NCBI RefSeq assembly: GCF_900107395.1
Contig: NZ_FNPW01000020.1
Location: forward strand, 40,481 to 104,480
Reading direction: 5' to 3'
Length of the DNA: 64,000 bases
Origin: Pseudomonas sp. NFIX28
Lineage (GTDB): Bacteria; Pseudomonadota; Gammaproteobacteria; Pseudomonadales; Pseudomonadaceae
Below the pieces are notes generated by a model, which saw only the letters and a program-made list of their open reading frames with translations, was not told where the DNA came from and did not search any database. How positions within the stretch are numbered: the first letter of the stretch is position 1; the number at the start of each line of letters is the position of its first letter. Both the position numbers and the translations under genes were made by a program. This document shows, piece by piece, positions 8,892 to 18,061 of this stretch.

Positions 8892-9970
8892 AAGCGTCAC
8901 TGCTCAATAAGCTGGATGTGCTCCAGGACCGTTTCGAGGAATTGACCGCGTTGCTTGGCGACGGCGAGGTCATATCCGATCAGGCCAAGTTCCGCGCCTA
9001 TTCCAAGGAGTACGCGGAAGTCGAGCCGATCGTCGAGACCTATAAACAGGTGCTCAAGGTCCAGGCCGACCTCGAGGGCGCGCAGGCGCTGCTCAAGGAC
9101 AGCGATCCGGACATGCGCGAAATGGCGGTGGAAGAAGTCCGCGAAGCCAAGGAGCAACTGGTCGAGCTGGAAAGCACGCTGCAACGCATGCTGCTGCCCA
9201 AGGACCCGAACGACGGGCGCAACGTGTTCCTGGAAATCCGCGCCGGCACCGGTGGCGACGAAGCGGCGATCTTCTCCGGCGACCTGTTCCGCATGTATTC
9301 GCGCTATGCCGAGCGGCGTGGCTGGCGGCTGGAGATCCTTTCGGAAAACGAGGGCGAGCACGGCGGCTATAAAGAAGTCATCGCCCGGGTCGAAGGCGAG
9401 AACGTCTACGGCAAGCTGAAATTCGAATCCGGCGCCCACCGCGTGCAGCGGGTGCCGGCCACCGAATCCCAAGGCCGCATCCACACCTCGGCCTGCACCG
9501 TGGCGGTGCTGCCCGAGCCGGATGAGCAAGAAGCCATCGAGATCAACCCGGCGGACCTGCGAATCGACACCTATCGCTCCTCGGGCGCCGGTGGCCAGCA
9601 CGTCAACAAGACCGACTCGGCGATCCGCATTACGCACATTCCGTCGGGAATCGTGGTCGAGTGCCAGGAAGAGCGTTCCCAGCACAAGAACCGTGCGCGC
9701 GCCATGTCCTGGCTGTCGGCAAAGCTCAACGACCAGCAGACCAGTGCCGCGGCCAATGCGATCGCCAGCGAGCGCAAGCTGCTGGTGGGTTCGGGCGACC
9801 GCTCCGAGCGCATCCGCACCTACAACTTTCCCCAGGGCCGGGTGACCGATCACCGCGTCAACCTGACCCTCTATTCCCTCGATGAAATCCTCGCCGGTGG
9901 CGTCGAGGCGGTGATCGAACCGCTTCTGGCCGAATACCAGGCCGATCAACTAGCCGCACTGGGCGAGTAA
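8888..9970 (+). CDS. prfA: Peptide chain release factor 1
   Basis: A 360-residue class I release factor that recognises UAA and UAG. The tripeptide anticodon element PAT (PxT type, about residue 188) identifies it as RF1 rather than RF2. The GGQ loop in SSGAGGQHVNK (about residue 235) is the peptidyl-tRNA hydrolysis site and the target of the downstream methyltransferase PrmC. It overlaps hemA by ATGA and is five bases upstream of prmC, so the modifying enzyme and its substrate are made from one mRNA. Confidence 0.97.
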   Translation: MKASLLNKLDVLQDRFEELTALLGDGEVISDQAKFRAYSKEYAEVEPIVETYKQVLKVQADLEGAQALLKDSDPDMREMAVEEVREAKEQLVELESTLQRMLLPKDPNDGRNVFLEIRAGTGGDEAAIFSGDLFRMYSRYAERRGWRLEILSENEGEHGGYKEVIARVEGENVYGKLKFESGAHRVQRVPATESQGRIHTSACTVAVLPEPDEQEAIEINPADLRIDTYRSSGAGGQHVNKTDSAIRITHIPSGIVVECQEERSQHKNRARAMSWLSAKLNDQQTSAAANAIASERKLLVGSGDRSERIRTYNFPQGRVTDHRVNLTLYSLDEILAGGVEAVIEPLLAEYQADQLAALGE

Positions 9971-9975
9971 ACATA

Positions 9976-10806
9976 ATGACCATCATCGCCAGCCTGCTGC
10001 GCGCCGCCCAATTGCCCGACTCGCCAACGGCCCGCCTGGATGCCGAGTTGCTGCTGGCGGCTGCCCTGGGCAAGCCGCGCAGCTTCCTGCACACCTGGCC
10101 CGAGCGAATCGTGCCCAGCGACGCGGCGTTGACCTTCGCCAGTTACCTGCAGCGGCGCCGTTCGGGCGAGCCTGTGGCTTATATTCTTGGCCAGCAGGGG
10201 TTCTGGAAACTCGACCTGGAAGTGGCGCCACACACGCTGATCCCGCGTCCCGACACTGAGTTGCTGGTGGAGGCGGCGCTGGAACTGCTGCCCGCCACCC
10301 CGGCCAAGGTGCTCGACCTGGGCACCGGCAGCGGCGCCATCGCCCTGGCCCTGGCCAGCGAGCGCCCGGCGTGGCGGGTCACCGCGGTCGACCGGGTGCT
10401 GGAAGCCGTGGCCCTGGCCGAGCGCAACCGCCAGCGCCTGCAACTGGACAACGTCACGGTGTTGAGCAGCCATTGGTTCAGCGCCCTCCCAGGCGAGCGT
10501 TATCGACTGATTATCAGCAACCCGCCCTATATCGCCGCCGCCGACCCGCACCTGGCGGCCGGCGATGTGCGTTTCGAGCCGGAGAGCGCCCTGGTCGCGG
10601 GCAAGGACGGGCTGGACGATCTGCGCCTGATCATCGCGCAGGCGCCAGAGCACCTCGAGGCTGGCGGCTGGTTGATGCTCGAGCATGGCTACGATCAGGC
10701 GCCGGCCGTGCGCGATCTGTTGCTGACCCAGGGCTTTGCCGAGGTGCACAGTCGCGTCGACCTGGGCGGTCACGAACGCATCAGCTTAGGAAGCCTGTCG
10801 TGCTGA
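9976..10806 (+). CDS. prmC: Release factor glutamine N5-methyltransferase
   Basis: A 276-residue SAM-dependent methyltransferase that methylates the Gln of the GGQ motif of RF1 and RF2, raising termination efficiency. The N-terminal five-helix domain precedes a Rossmann domain with motif I VLDLGTGSGAIALAL (about residues 114-128) and the substrate-amide motif NPPY (about residue 183). It is immediately downstream of prfA. Its last seven bases overlap the GTG start of moeB. Confidence 0.96.
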   Translation: MTIIASLLRAAQLPDSPTARLDAELLLAAALGKPRSFLHTWPERIVPSDAALTFASYLQRRRSGEPVAYILGQQGFWKLDLEVAPHTLIPRPDTELLVEAALELLPATPAKVLDLGTGSGAIALALASERPAWRVTAVDRVLEAVALAERNRQRLQLDNVTVLSSHWFSALPGERYRLIISNPPYIAAADPHLAAGDVRFEPESALVAGKDGLDDLRLIIAQAPEHLEAGGWLMLEHGYDQAPAVRDLLLTQGFAEVHSRVDLGGHERISLGSLSC

Positions 10807-11555
10807 ACGATCAGGAATTGCTGCGCTACAGCCGGCAGATTCTGTTGCAGCACGTCGACATCGACGGTCAGTTGCGACTCAAGGCCAGCCGCGTATTGAT
10901 CGTCGGCCTGGGTGGCTTGGGCGCTCCGGTGGCGCTGTACTTGGCCGCCGCGGGCGTCGGCGAGCTGCACCTGGCCGACTTCGATACGGTCGACCTGACC
11001 AACCTGCAACGCCAGATCATTCACGACACCGACAGCGTCGGCCTGAGCAAGGTCGATTCGGCGATGCGTCGCCTGTCCGCGATCAATCCCGAGATCCAGC
11101 TGGTGCCGCATCGCGCCGCACTGGATATCGACTCCCTGGCGGCGGCCGTCGCTGCCGTGGACCTGGTGCTCGACTGCACCGACAACTTCTCGACCCGCGA
11201 GGCGGTGAACGCCGCCTGCGTCGCCGGCGGCAAGCCGCTGGTCAGTGGCGCGGCGATTCGCCTGGAAGGGCAACTGTCGGTGTTCGACCCACGGCGCCCC
11301 GAAAGCCCGTGCTACCACTGTTTATATGGGCACGGCAGCGAAGCCGAGCTGACTTGCAGCGAAGCCGGTGTGGTCGGGCCGCTGGTGGGCCTGGTGGGCA
11401 GCCTGCAGGCGCTCGAGGCGTTGAAGCTGCTGGTGGGGTTCGGTGAGTCGTTGGTGGGCCGCCTGTTGTTGATCGATGCCCTGGGCACGCGCTTTCGTGA
11501 ACTGCGGGTCAAGCGCGACCCGGGCTGCAGCGTCTGTGGAGGCCCGCATGCGTGA
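10800..11555 (+). CDS. moeB: Molybdopterin-synthase adenylyltransferase (MoeB/ThiF family)
   Basis: A 251-residue E1-like enzyme that adenylates the C-terminal Gly of a ubiquitin-like sulfur carrier (MoaD), here in molybdenum cofactor synthesis. The nucleotide loop VLIVGLGGLGAP, the DFDTVDLTNLQRQ segment with the catalytic Arg/Asn, and the two zinc CxxC pairs (CYHC and CSVC) are all intact. The start is the GTG at 10800, overlapping prmC; it gives the standard N-terminus MLNDQELLRYSRQ. The C-terminus overlaps the murI start by eight bases. A ThiF role cannot be fully excluded from sequence, but the length and neighbours fit Pseudomonas MoeB. Confidence 0.93.
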   Translation: MLNDQELLRYSRQILLQHVDIDGQLRLKASRVLIVGLGGLGAPVALYLAAAGVGELHLADFDTVDLTNLQRQIIHDTDSVGLSKVDSAMRRLSAINPEIQLVPHRAALDIDSLAAAVAAVDLVLDCTDNFSTREAVNAACVAGGKPLVSGAAIRLEGQLSVFDPRRPESPCYHCLYGHGSEAELTCSEAGVVGPLVGLVGSLQALEALKLLVGFGESLVGRLLLIDALGTRFRELRVKRDPGCSVCGGPHA

Positions 11556-12339
11556 AGCGCCGATCGGCGTCTTCGATTCCGGCGTCGGCGGCCTGTCGGT
11601 GCTGGCGGAGATCCAGCAGCGCCTGCCCCATGAATCGCTGCTGTATGTGGCCGATTGCGGCAATATTCCCTACGGCGAGAAAACCCCCGAATTTATCCGT
11701 CAACGTTGCAGCCTGGTCGCCGGATTTTTCCGCGAGCAGGGTGCCAAGGCGCTGGTGCTGGCCTGCAACACCGCGACCGTGGCCGCTGTCGCCGACCTGC
11801 GTCGGGATTACCCGGACTGGCCTATCATCGGCATGGAGCCTGCGGTCAAGCCGGCTGCCGCCGCCACCCGCAGTGGCGTGGTCGGCGTGCTGGCCACCAC
11901 CGGCACCTTGCAGAGTGCCAAATTCGCCGCCTTGCTCGATCGTTTCGCCACCGACATCAAGGTGATTACCCGGCCATGCCCGGGCCTGGTGGAACGGATC
12001 GAAGCCGGTGACCTGCACAGCCCCGCCTTGCGCCAACTGCTGCAGGGGTATGTCGAGCCGCTGCTGGCGGCCGGCTGTGACACCATCATCCTTGGCTGCA
12101 CCCACTATCCGTTTCTCAAGCCGCTGCTCAAGTCGATGATCCCTGCGGACATCAGTCTGATCGATACCGGGGCCGCGGTTGCTCGCCAGCTGGAGCGCCT
12201 GCTGGGCGAACGCGAGTTGCTGGCTGCGGGGCCGGCACGCCAGGCCCGGTTCTGGACAAGTGGCGATCTGTGTCACTTCAGACATATTCTGCCGTTGCTC
12301 TGGAATGAGGCGGGAGCGGTGCAAAGCTTCGTTCTATAA
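11548..12339 (+). CDS. murI: Glutamate racemase
   Basis: A 263-residue cofactor-independent racemase that makes D-glutamate for peptidoglycan. Both catalytic cysteines are visible, one in ACNTAT (about residue 72) and one in GCTHYPF (about residue 183), together with the N-terminal FDSGVGGLSV loop. The start at 11548 (MREAPIGVF) overlaps the end of moeB. The longer in-frame start inside moeB has no homology. It is the last gene of the hemA run; about 117 bp of apparently non-coding sequence precedes pagL. Confidence 0.96.
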   Translation: MREAPIGVFDSGVGGLSVLAEIQQRLPHESLLYVADCGNIPYGEKTPEFIRQRCSLVAGFFREQGAKALVLACNTATVAAVADLRRDYPDWPIIGMEPAVKPAAAATRSGVVGVLATTGTLQSAKFAALLDRFATDIKVITRPCPGLVERIEAGDLHSPALRQLLQGYVEPLLAAGCDTIILGCTHYPFLKPLLKSMIPADISLIDTGAAVARQLERLLGERELLAAGPARQARFWTSGDLCHFRHILPLLWNEAGAVQSFVL

Positions 12340-12456
12340 GAAAATCGCGCAGAAACGGTGATTTAAGCTGAACTTCTGCTCAAGCACAGATTTCTATTAA
12401 CCTGTTTGCGGAATCTGACAACACCATACAAATCGTTTTTGAAAAGGATGTTCCTG

Positions 12457-12975
12457 ATGAGACGAGTGTTCTGTTTGGCTGCGCTTGCGGCCGCACTGTT
12501 GGGGCAAAGTATTTCGGCACAGGCGGCTGGCGTCGAGTTTTCGGTGGGGCAGACCAGCGACTCGACCCAGACCTATCGCCTGGGCATGCAATTCGATTGG
12601 GACAAAAGCTGGCTGCAAAGTGATGTCGGTCGCCTGACCGGCTACTGGAGCGGCGCCTACACCTTCTGGGACGGCGACGAAAAGTCCAGCAACCACAGCC
12701 TGTCGTTCTCACCGGTCCTGGTGTATGAATTCGCCGGGCAGAACGTCAAGCCTTACATCGAGGCGGGGATTGGCGTGGCGGTGTTCGCCAACACCGAGGT
12801 GGAAGACAACAAGCTTGGTTCGGCCTTCCAGTTCGAGGACCGCATCGGTTTCGGCCTGCGCTTCAACGGCGGGCATGAAGTCGGTATTCGCGCCACGCAC
12901 TATTCCAACGCCGGCATCGCGACGCCCAACGACGGCGTGGAAAGCTACGCGCTGCATTACACCATGCCGTTGTGA
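12457..12975 (+). CDS. pagL: Lipid A 3-O-deacylase PagL
   Basis: A 172-residue outer-membrane beta-barrel with a cleavable signal peptide (about residues 1-24, ending AQAA). PagL removes the ester-linked 3-position acyl chain of lipid A, altering immune recognition and membrane robustness. The catalytic His148 and Ser150 (HYS) and Glu162 are present with the same spacing as the P. aeruginosa triad. The start ATG at 12457 is chosen because AAAGGA lies nine bases upstream; the ATG three codons earlier is too close to it. In other pseudomonads pagL follows murI, as here. Confidence 0.92.
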   Translation: MRRVFCLAALAAALLGQSISAQAAGVEFSVGQTSDSTQTYRLGMQFDWDKSWLQSDVGRLTGYWSGAYTFWDGDEKSSNHSLSFSPVLVYEFAGQNVKPYIEAGIGVAVFANTEVEDNKLGSAFQFEDRIGFGLRFNGGHEVGIRATHYSNAGIATPNDGVESYALHYTMPL

Positions 12976-12982
12976 GGCGCTT

Positions 12983-13288
12983 TCAGCGATACGCCGAGGC
13001 AATGCCGCGGCGTTCGTTGAGGCAGTCCACTTCGCCCATCTCGAACTCCCGACAGATTAGCGGCCGTTGTTCGTAGATGCTGCACATCATGCTGTTGCGA
13101 TCCAGCGCGGCACACCAGCCGTCGTCCAGCCGCAGCATGACTTCGCCTCCCCAATCGTCAGTGTCGATAAAACGTTCGGGCACGCCGGTCTCGGTGATCA
13201 ACATCACTTCCAATTGGCAGCAGCAAGCGGCGCAGGTCGAGCAGGTGACCGCCGCTTCGGCGATCTGGGTGACAGGAATAGTGGTCAT
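12983..13288 (-). CDS. YkgJ-family cysteine-cluster protein
   Basis: A 101-residue protein rich in cysteine. It has an N-terminal CSTCAACCC cluster and further Cys in GWCAAL, MMCSIY, PLICREF and DCLNE, the pattern of the YkgJ (UPF0153) family, thought to bind zinc or an iron-sulfur cluster. The biochemical role is unknown. It is convergent with pagL (seven-base gap) and lies 63 bp downstream of phrB on the same strand. Confidence 0.88.
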   Translation of the reverse strand: MTTIPVTQIAEAAVTCSTCAACCCQLEVMLITETGVPERFIDTDDWGGEVMLRLDDGWCAALDRNSMMCSIYEQRPLICREFEMGEVDCLNERRGIASAYR

Positions 13289-13351
13289 AGGCGCGCAGTG
13301 TAAGGCAGTGGCCGCAGGCTGTGTGAAACCCCTGACGGGCGCCTGTCGTTC

Positions 13352-14797
13352 CTAATCCCGGTACTCCTCGGCAACTCCCCGCGACGGCAGGTTCTTGAAG
13401 GCCGCCAAGGCCCGTTCGCGCGACATCGACAGATCGACCATCGGTGGCGGGTAATCGGCCACGCCGAACAGGCCGCCCATGGCGGCAGGGTTGTGGATAT
13501 CTTTTTCATTCAGCCCCGCCAGCTCCGGTAGCCAGTGCCGGATGAAGGTCCCCTGGCTGTCGAACCGCTGCGACTGGCTCAACGGATTGAAGATACGAAA
13601 ATAGGGCGCCGAATCGGTGCCGGTGGACGAGCTCCACTGCCAGCCGCCGTTGTTCGCCGCCAGGTCGCCGTCGATCAGGTGGCGCATGAAAAAACGCTCG
13701 CCATGGCGCCAGTCGATCAGCAGGTTCTTGGTCAGGAACATCGCCACCACCATCCGCAGGCGGTTGTGCATCCAGCCGGTTTCCAGCAACTGGCGCATGG
13801 CCGCGTCGATGATCGGCAGGCCGGTACGGGCCTGCTGCCAGGCCGCCAGCTCTTCGGGGGCGTCGCGCCAGGCCACGGCTTCGGTTTCCGGGCGGAAGGC
13901 CCGATGGCGGGACACCCGTGGGTAACCCACCAGGATGTGTTTGTAGAACTCGCGCCAGAGCAGTTCGTTGATCCAGGTGACCGCGCCGGGGCTGCCGCTG
14001 GCGAACTCGCCGCGGTTGTTTTGCAGTGCGGCGTGCAGGCACTGGCGCGGCGACAGCACGCCGGCGGCGAGGTAGGGCGAAAGCTGGCTGGTGCCGGGCC
14101 TGGCCGGCAAGTCTCGCTCGGCCTGGTAATGCTCGAGGTGCGCCTCGGCAAAATGTGCCAGGCGTTGTTGCGCCACCTGTTCGCCAGCTGGCCAGAGCGC
14201 TTGCAGCTGCGCTGCGGGTGTCGGGAAGCCTTCGACCTGCCGTGGCACCGCGTCGGCTTTTATGCCCAGGGCGGCTTGCGCGCCGGGCGCTGCCAGCCGC
14301 TGCGGCAGGGCGCTGTGCAGCCGGTTGTAGCAGACCTTGCGAAACTGGCTGAAGACCTGGAAGTAGCCGCCACTCTTGGTCAGTACGCTGCCGGGCCGGA
14401 ACAGCAGTTGGTCGAGGTAACTGTGGAAGCCCACGCCCTGGCTTTTCAGCAGGCTGGCCACCGCCGTATCGCGGCGAGTTTCGTGAATGCCGTATTCCTC
14501 GTTGACGTGCAGCGCCTCGATCGCCAGTTCCCGGCACAGCCGCAGCAGCACCTGGGGGGCCTGCTCCCATTCGGGCGCCTCGCGGATCAGCAGCGGGATG
14601 TTCAGCCGGGCCAGGTCGCCGCTCAGTTGCTGCAGGTTGCGCAGCCAGAAATCGACCTTGCACGGCGCATCGTCATGCGCCTGCCATTGCCGCGGGCTCA
14701 GCAGGTACACGGCCACCGTCGGCCCGCGTTGGGCCGCGGCGCTCAGCGCGGTGTTGTCATGCAGACGCAGGTCGCTGCGTAGCCAGATCAGTTGCAT
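13352..14797 (-). CDS. phrB: Deoxyribodipyrimidine photolyase (class I CPD)
   Basis: A 481-residue DNA photolyase that uses blue light to split cyclobutane pyrimidine dimers. The N-terminal antenna domain begins MQLIWLRSDLRLHDN. The FAD domain contains WRHGERFFMRHL, DGDLAANNGGWQW with the flavin-contacting Asn, and STGTDSAPYFRIFNP. The upstream minus-strand neighbour (13 bp away) is a light-sensor type MerR regulator, and the pair is conserved across pseudomonads, which fits light induction of repair. Full length with no frame problems. Confidence 0.96.
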   Translation of the reverse strand: MQLIWLRSDLRLHDNTALSAAAQRGPTVAVYLLSPRQWQAHDDAPCKVDFWLRNLQQLSGDLARLNIPLLIREAPEWEQAPQVLLRLCRELAIEALHVNEEYGIHETRRDTAVASLLKSQGVGFHSYLDQLLFRPGSVLTKSGGYFQVFSQFRKVCYNRLHSALPQRLAAPGAQAALGIKADAVPRQVEGFPTPAAQLQALWPAGEQVAQQRLAHFAEAHLEHYQAERDLPARPGTSQLSPYLAAGVLSPRQCLHAALQNNRGEFASGSPGAVTWINELLWREFYKHILVGYPRVSRHRAFRPETEAVAWRDAPEELAAWQQARTGLPIIDAAMRQLLETGWMHNRLRMVVAMFLTKNLLIDWRHGERFFMRHLIDGDLAANNGGWQWSSSTGTDSAPYFRIFNPLSQSQRFDSQGTFIRHWLPELAGLNEKDIHNPAAMGGLFGVADYPPPMVDLSMSRERALAAFKNLPSRGVAEEYRD

Positions 14798-14810
14798 GGG
14801 GATTCCTGCA

Positions 14811-15746
14811 TTAAAGAAGTCCTAGCCCGGTGAGGGCCTGGTGCGCCGAGAGCGGGTCCGCGGCGAGGTGCAGATCGGCGATCCTGGTGGCGCAGTTGAC
14901 CAGCTCGGCGTGGTGGATGCTCACCGCCGGACCGACGATGAAGGCCGGGCAGGCGAGGCCGCTGAGCAAGCGTGGCAGTTTTCGCAGGTTGATCGACTTG
15001 CTCGAATACAACAGCACGCCCCGCGCTTGCAGGCGTTCGGCGGCCAGCGCCAGTTCGCCGGGCGGCAGTGGCCAGTCGAAGACTTCCACCGGGCAATCGG
15101 TATTGCTGATCAGCCAGGCGCAGAGCCACAGGTGCGGTTCCAGCGGCAGGTCCGAGTGATTGATCAGCAGCAGCGGGGCGCCTTGCAGCTGGCGGTTGTT
15201 GTGATAAACCCGCACGGCGAACTTGCTGCGCAGCCAGGAATGAAAAAACACCCGTTCCATCTGCATGCCGAAGTGGCTCTGCCAGCGTTGCTCCAGTTCG
15301 CCCAGCAGCGGCAGCAGCAAGTGCTCGCACAAGGTCCGGGGCGGGTAGAGCGCCATGGCCTGGTTGAAGGTTTCGTCGACCTGGCGCTCGGCCAGTTGGC
15401 TGATGGCCTGGACCAGGCCCTGGCGCTGCAGGTGCCAGTCGTTGCGGGCCGGTTCGCTGAGGGCGGGCTCGGCGTCCAGCAGGTGCTTGACCTGGCTGAC
15501 CGTCACGCCGCGGTCGAGCCAGGTCAGGACTTTCAGGATGCGTTGCACATGTTCGCCCGAAAACAGCCGGTGGCCCTTGGCGGTGCGCTGCGGCACGATC
15601 AGCCCATAGCGGCGCTCCCAGGCGCGCAAGGTGACGGCATTGACCCCGGTCTGGCGGGTCACCTCGCGAATTGGCAACCAGCCTTCTGCCGAGGGATGGC
15701 CGCTGGCGCCGTCGGATGCCGGCGGGTCGAGTCTCGATTCGTTCAT
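14811..15746 (-). CDS. MerR-family regulator, class II LitR-like (light response)
   Basis: A 311-residue regulator. The N-terminal winged helix (about residues 20-90: LPIREVTRQTG, LRAWERRYGLI, PQRTAKGHRLFS) is MerR/CarH type. It is followed by a helical segment and a C-terminal cobalamin-binding-like Rossmann domain. I do not see the ExHxxG histidine motif that holds B12 in CarH/LitR class I, so I infer class II LitR, which in P. putida controls photolyase and other light-induced genes with a separate photoreceptor. It is ten bases downstream of the DUF523 gene. An alternative start at 15767 would overlap that gene by 11 bases; neither start has a strong ribosome site. Confidence 0.82.
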   Translation of the reverse strand: MNESRLDPPASDGASGHPSAEGWLPIREVTRQTGVNAVTLRAWERRYGLIVPQRTAKGHRLFSGEHVQRILKVLTWLDRGVTVSQVKHLLDAEPALSEPARNDWHLQRQGLVQAISQLAERQVDETFNQAMALYPPRTLCEHLLLPLLGELEQRWQSHFGMQMERVFFHSWLRSKFAVRVYHNNRQLQGAPLLLINHSDLPLEPHLWLCAWLISNTDCPVEVFDWPLPPGELALAAERLQARGVLLYSSKSINLRKLPRLLSGLACPAFIVGPAVSIHHAELVNCATRIADLHLAADPLSAHQALTGLGLL

Positions 15747-15756
15747 GGCTCGCGGC

Positions 15757-16725
15757 TCAAAGCGCATTGCGCAGGCTGAGGCTTTCCGGATGGGGCTGCA
15801 GGTACACCTGTTGCGCGATGTAGGGATCGGGGTGCAGGCGCAGGTGATGCTTGAGCAGGGTCAGCGGCACCACCAGCGGCACGATGCCGTGGCGGTACTG
15901 GCTGATGAGGTGCTGCATTTCCTGTTTGTCTTCGCTGCTGATGGCCTGCTTGAGATAGCCGCTGATATGTTGCAGTACGTTGCTGTGGGTGCCGCGGGTG
16001 GCGCACTTTTTCAGGGCCGCCATCAACTGACTGAAATAGCGTGGGCCGACCTGCGCCGGGTCGCTCTGGCCCATGCTGCCCAGCAGGGTTCCAAGGGCCT
16101 TGTATTGCACCGGGTTGTGGGCCATCAGCAAATATTTGTAGCGTGCGTGGAAGTCAGTCAGGCGGCGTCGGGTCAGGCCTTGTGCGAGCAGGTCCCGCCA
16201 GGCGCTGTAGGCGAATACCCGGGTCAGGAAATTTTCCCGCAGCACCGGATCGTTGAGCCGGCCGTCTTCTTCCACCGGCAGGTCGGGATGGCGGCTGCAG
16301 AAAGCCTGCGCGTGAATACCGCGCCCACTGAGTTCGGCGGGGCGGCCCTTGTCCTGGTAGACCTTGACCCGCTCCAGGCCGCAGGACGGGGATTTCTGCA
16401 TGAAGATGTAGCCGCAGAGGCCGTCCAGTTCATTGGCCATGCGCTGGCCGTAGTCCGCCAGGGCCTGGGTGACGTCCAGCGTCGGATCGACGCTGCCGAC
16501 GGCCCGCGGTTGTTGCGGATCGCCCACCAGGCGAATGGGTTCGCGGGGCGTGCCCAGGCCGATCGCAACTTCCGGGCACAGCGGGACAAACTCGAAAAAC
16601 TCGGCGAGGGCCTGGCTGCACAGGCGCGATTCCTTGTGCCCGCCGTTGTAGCGCACGGATTCGCCCAGCAGGCAGGCGCTGATGGCGATTTTCGGTTTGC
16701 CGGCCTGGGTCGGATAGTCGGGCAT
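15757..16725 (-). CDS. YbgA-like protein, DUF523 + DUF1722 fusion
   Basis: A 322-residue two-domain protein. The N-terminal DUF523 (about residues 10-150) carries conserved SACLLGESVRYNG, PLCPEVAIGLGTPR and SPSCGLERVKVYQ segments with Cys residues that suggest metal binding. The C-terminal DUF1722 (about residues 190-310) contains LLMAHNPVQYKALG. The function is unknown; the fusion is regularly found with photolyase and LitR-like genes, pointing to the light or DNA-damage response. GGAG lies eight bases before the start. The promoter region upstream holds T-G-T-A-C-A type palindromes. Confidence 0.88.
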   Translation of the reverse strand: MPDYPTQAGKPKIAISACLLGESVRYNGGHKESRLCSQALAEFFEFVPLCPEVAIGLGTPREPIRLVGDPQQPRAVGSVDPTLDVTQALADYGQRMANELDGLCGYIFMQKSPSCGLERVKVYQDKGRPAELSGRGIHAQAFCSRHPDLPVEEDGRLNDPVLRENFLTRVFAYSAWRDLLAQGLTRRRLTDFHARYKYLLMAHNPVQYKALGTLLGSMGQSDPAQVGPRYFSQLMAALKKCATRGTHSNVLQHISGYLKQAISSEDKQEMQHLISQYRHGIVPLVVPLTLLKHHLRLHPDPYIAQQVYLQPHPESLSLRNAL

Positions 16726-16763
16726 AGGAAGGGCTCCGGGTATTCATGTACGAAAAATCGATC

Positions 16764-16821
16764 TTGTACAACTTTGCTTCATCATAAGATCAAAGGTGTG
16801 CAAGTAAAATATTTTGTATAA
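16764..16821 (-). promoter_or_regulatory. Candidate LitR-type operators upstream of the DUF523-MerR-phrB operon
   Basis: The AT-rich 16741-16830 stretch contains the perfect palindrome TTGTACAA (16764-16771) and the near-identical TTGTATAA (16814-16821), 50 bases apart, upstream of the minus-strand operon start at 16725. TGTACA-centred sites are typical for LitR/CarH-type MerR regulators, and the operon encodes such a regulator, so autoregulation is plausible. No binding data; family-based inference. The rest of the 303-base gap to 17028 shows no convincing gene. Confidence 0.45.
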
Positions 16822-17028
16822 GTTTTTGCCGAAGGGCTTTTCTGCCGATGCCCTGCTCATTTTTCGGTTGCAGGATGATCTCCGCCTGGCTGCTGGCGGA
16901 TTCTTCCACGCGTGGTTTTTTCTCTTCGAGCAACAGCCCGATAAGCAGAGAGGGTGTCTTGGTTGTTGAGCGGGGAAGGCAGGCTGCTGTCCATTGCGAC
17001 AGCAGCAAAGTTACGCGGGGTGATGCGC

Positions 17029-18012
17029 TTACAGGTGTTCGTGCAACCGGCGTGCGGCCTCTTGTCCGCTGATCCAGGCGCCTTCGACGCGACCGGACAG
17101 GCACCAGTCGCCACAGGCGTAGAGCCCCAGGTCGACATCCGCCAGGGCGCCCCATTCATGGCTGCTGGCCGGGCGGGCATAGAGCCAGCGATGGGCGAGG
17201 CTGAAGGTCGGGGCGGGCATGGCGCTGTGCAGCAGTTCGGCGAAGGCGCCGTGCAGTTGTTCGATCACCGCCTCTTTCGGCAGGTCGATGTGCTGGCGGC
17301 TCCAGGAACTGCTCGCATGCAGGACCCAGGTATCGAGGCTGCTGTCGCGCCCTGGTTTGCTGCGGTTGCGGGCCAGCCAATCCAGCGGGCTGTCCTGTAC
17401 GAAGCAGCCTTCCATCGGGGTTTCCAGCGGGGTATCGAATGCCAGGGCGACGGCCCAGGTCGGGTCCATCTTCACCCCGGCGGCGGCCCCCGCGAGTTTC
17501 GGCGCGGCGGCCAGCAGGGCGGTTGCCTGGGGAGCCGGCGTGGCGATGATCACGTGGCTGAACGGACCGTGGGTGAAACCCTCGGCATCCTGCAAGTGCC
17601 AATGCTGCTCGCCCCGGTAGACCTCGGTGATGCGGCAGGCGAAGTGCACTTCCGTTTCGCCCAGCAGGCCGCGGGTGATGGCGCTCATGCGCGGGGTGCC
17701 GACCCAGCGGGTCTGTTCGTCCGGCGATGGGGTGAGCTGGCCGCCGTGGAAGTTGTACAGCTGCGGCGCCCATTCGGCGGCCCAGCCGTTGACCTGCCAG
17801 CGCTGTACTTCAGTGACGAAGCGCCGGTCGCGTGCGGTGAAATACTGTGCGCCCATGTCCAGCGCGCCAGCGTCGCTGCGCTTGCTGGACATGCGCCCGC
17901 CGCTGCCGCGGCTTTTATCGAAAAGTTGCACGACATGCCCAGCGTCTCGCAGCGCCTGGGCGGCGGAGAGTCCGGCGATGCCGGTACCGATGATTGCGAT
18001 GGGTACGGTCAT
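17029..18012 (-). CDS. Renalase-type FAD oxidoreductase
   Basis: A 327-residue flavoprotein of the amine-oxidase fold. The FAD/dinucleotide loop GTGIAGLSAAQAL is at residues 9-21, followed by LFDKSRGSGGRMSSKR. DMGAQYFTARD and a C-terminal CGDWCLSGRVEGAW flavin contact are also visible. It closely resembles the bacterial renalase described from a P. syringae pathovar, which oxidises mis-reduced 2- and 6-dihydro-NAD(P) isomers back to NAD(P) and yields hydrogen peroxide. It shares the minus-strand light-response block, separated from the next gene by a 303-bp gap with its own regulatory motifs. Confidence 0.85.
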   Translation of the reverse strand: MTVPIAIIGTGIAGLSAAQALRDAGHVVQLFDKSRGSGGRMSSKRSDAGALDMGAQYFTARDRRFVTEVQRWQVNGWAAEWAPQLYNFHGGQLTPSPDEQTRWVGTPRMSAITRGLLGETEVHFACRITEVYRGEQHWHLQDAEGFTHGPFSHVIIATPAPQATALLAAAPKLAGAAAGVKMDPTWAVALAFDTPLETPMEGCFVQDSPLDWLARNRSKPGRDSSLDTWVLHASSSWSRQHIDLPKEAVIEQLHGAFAELLHSAMPAPTFSLAHRWLYARPASSHEWGALADVDLGLYACGDWCLSGRVEGAWISGQEAARRLHEHL

Positions 18013-18061
18013 TGGGGAGGCCTCGTTTACCTTTCTGTGCAGATTACGCCTTCATTAAATC

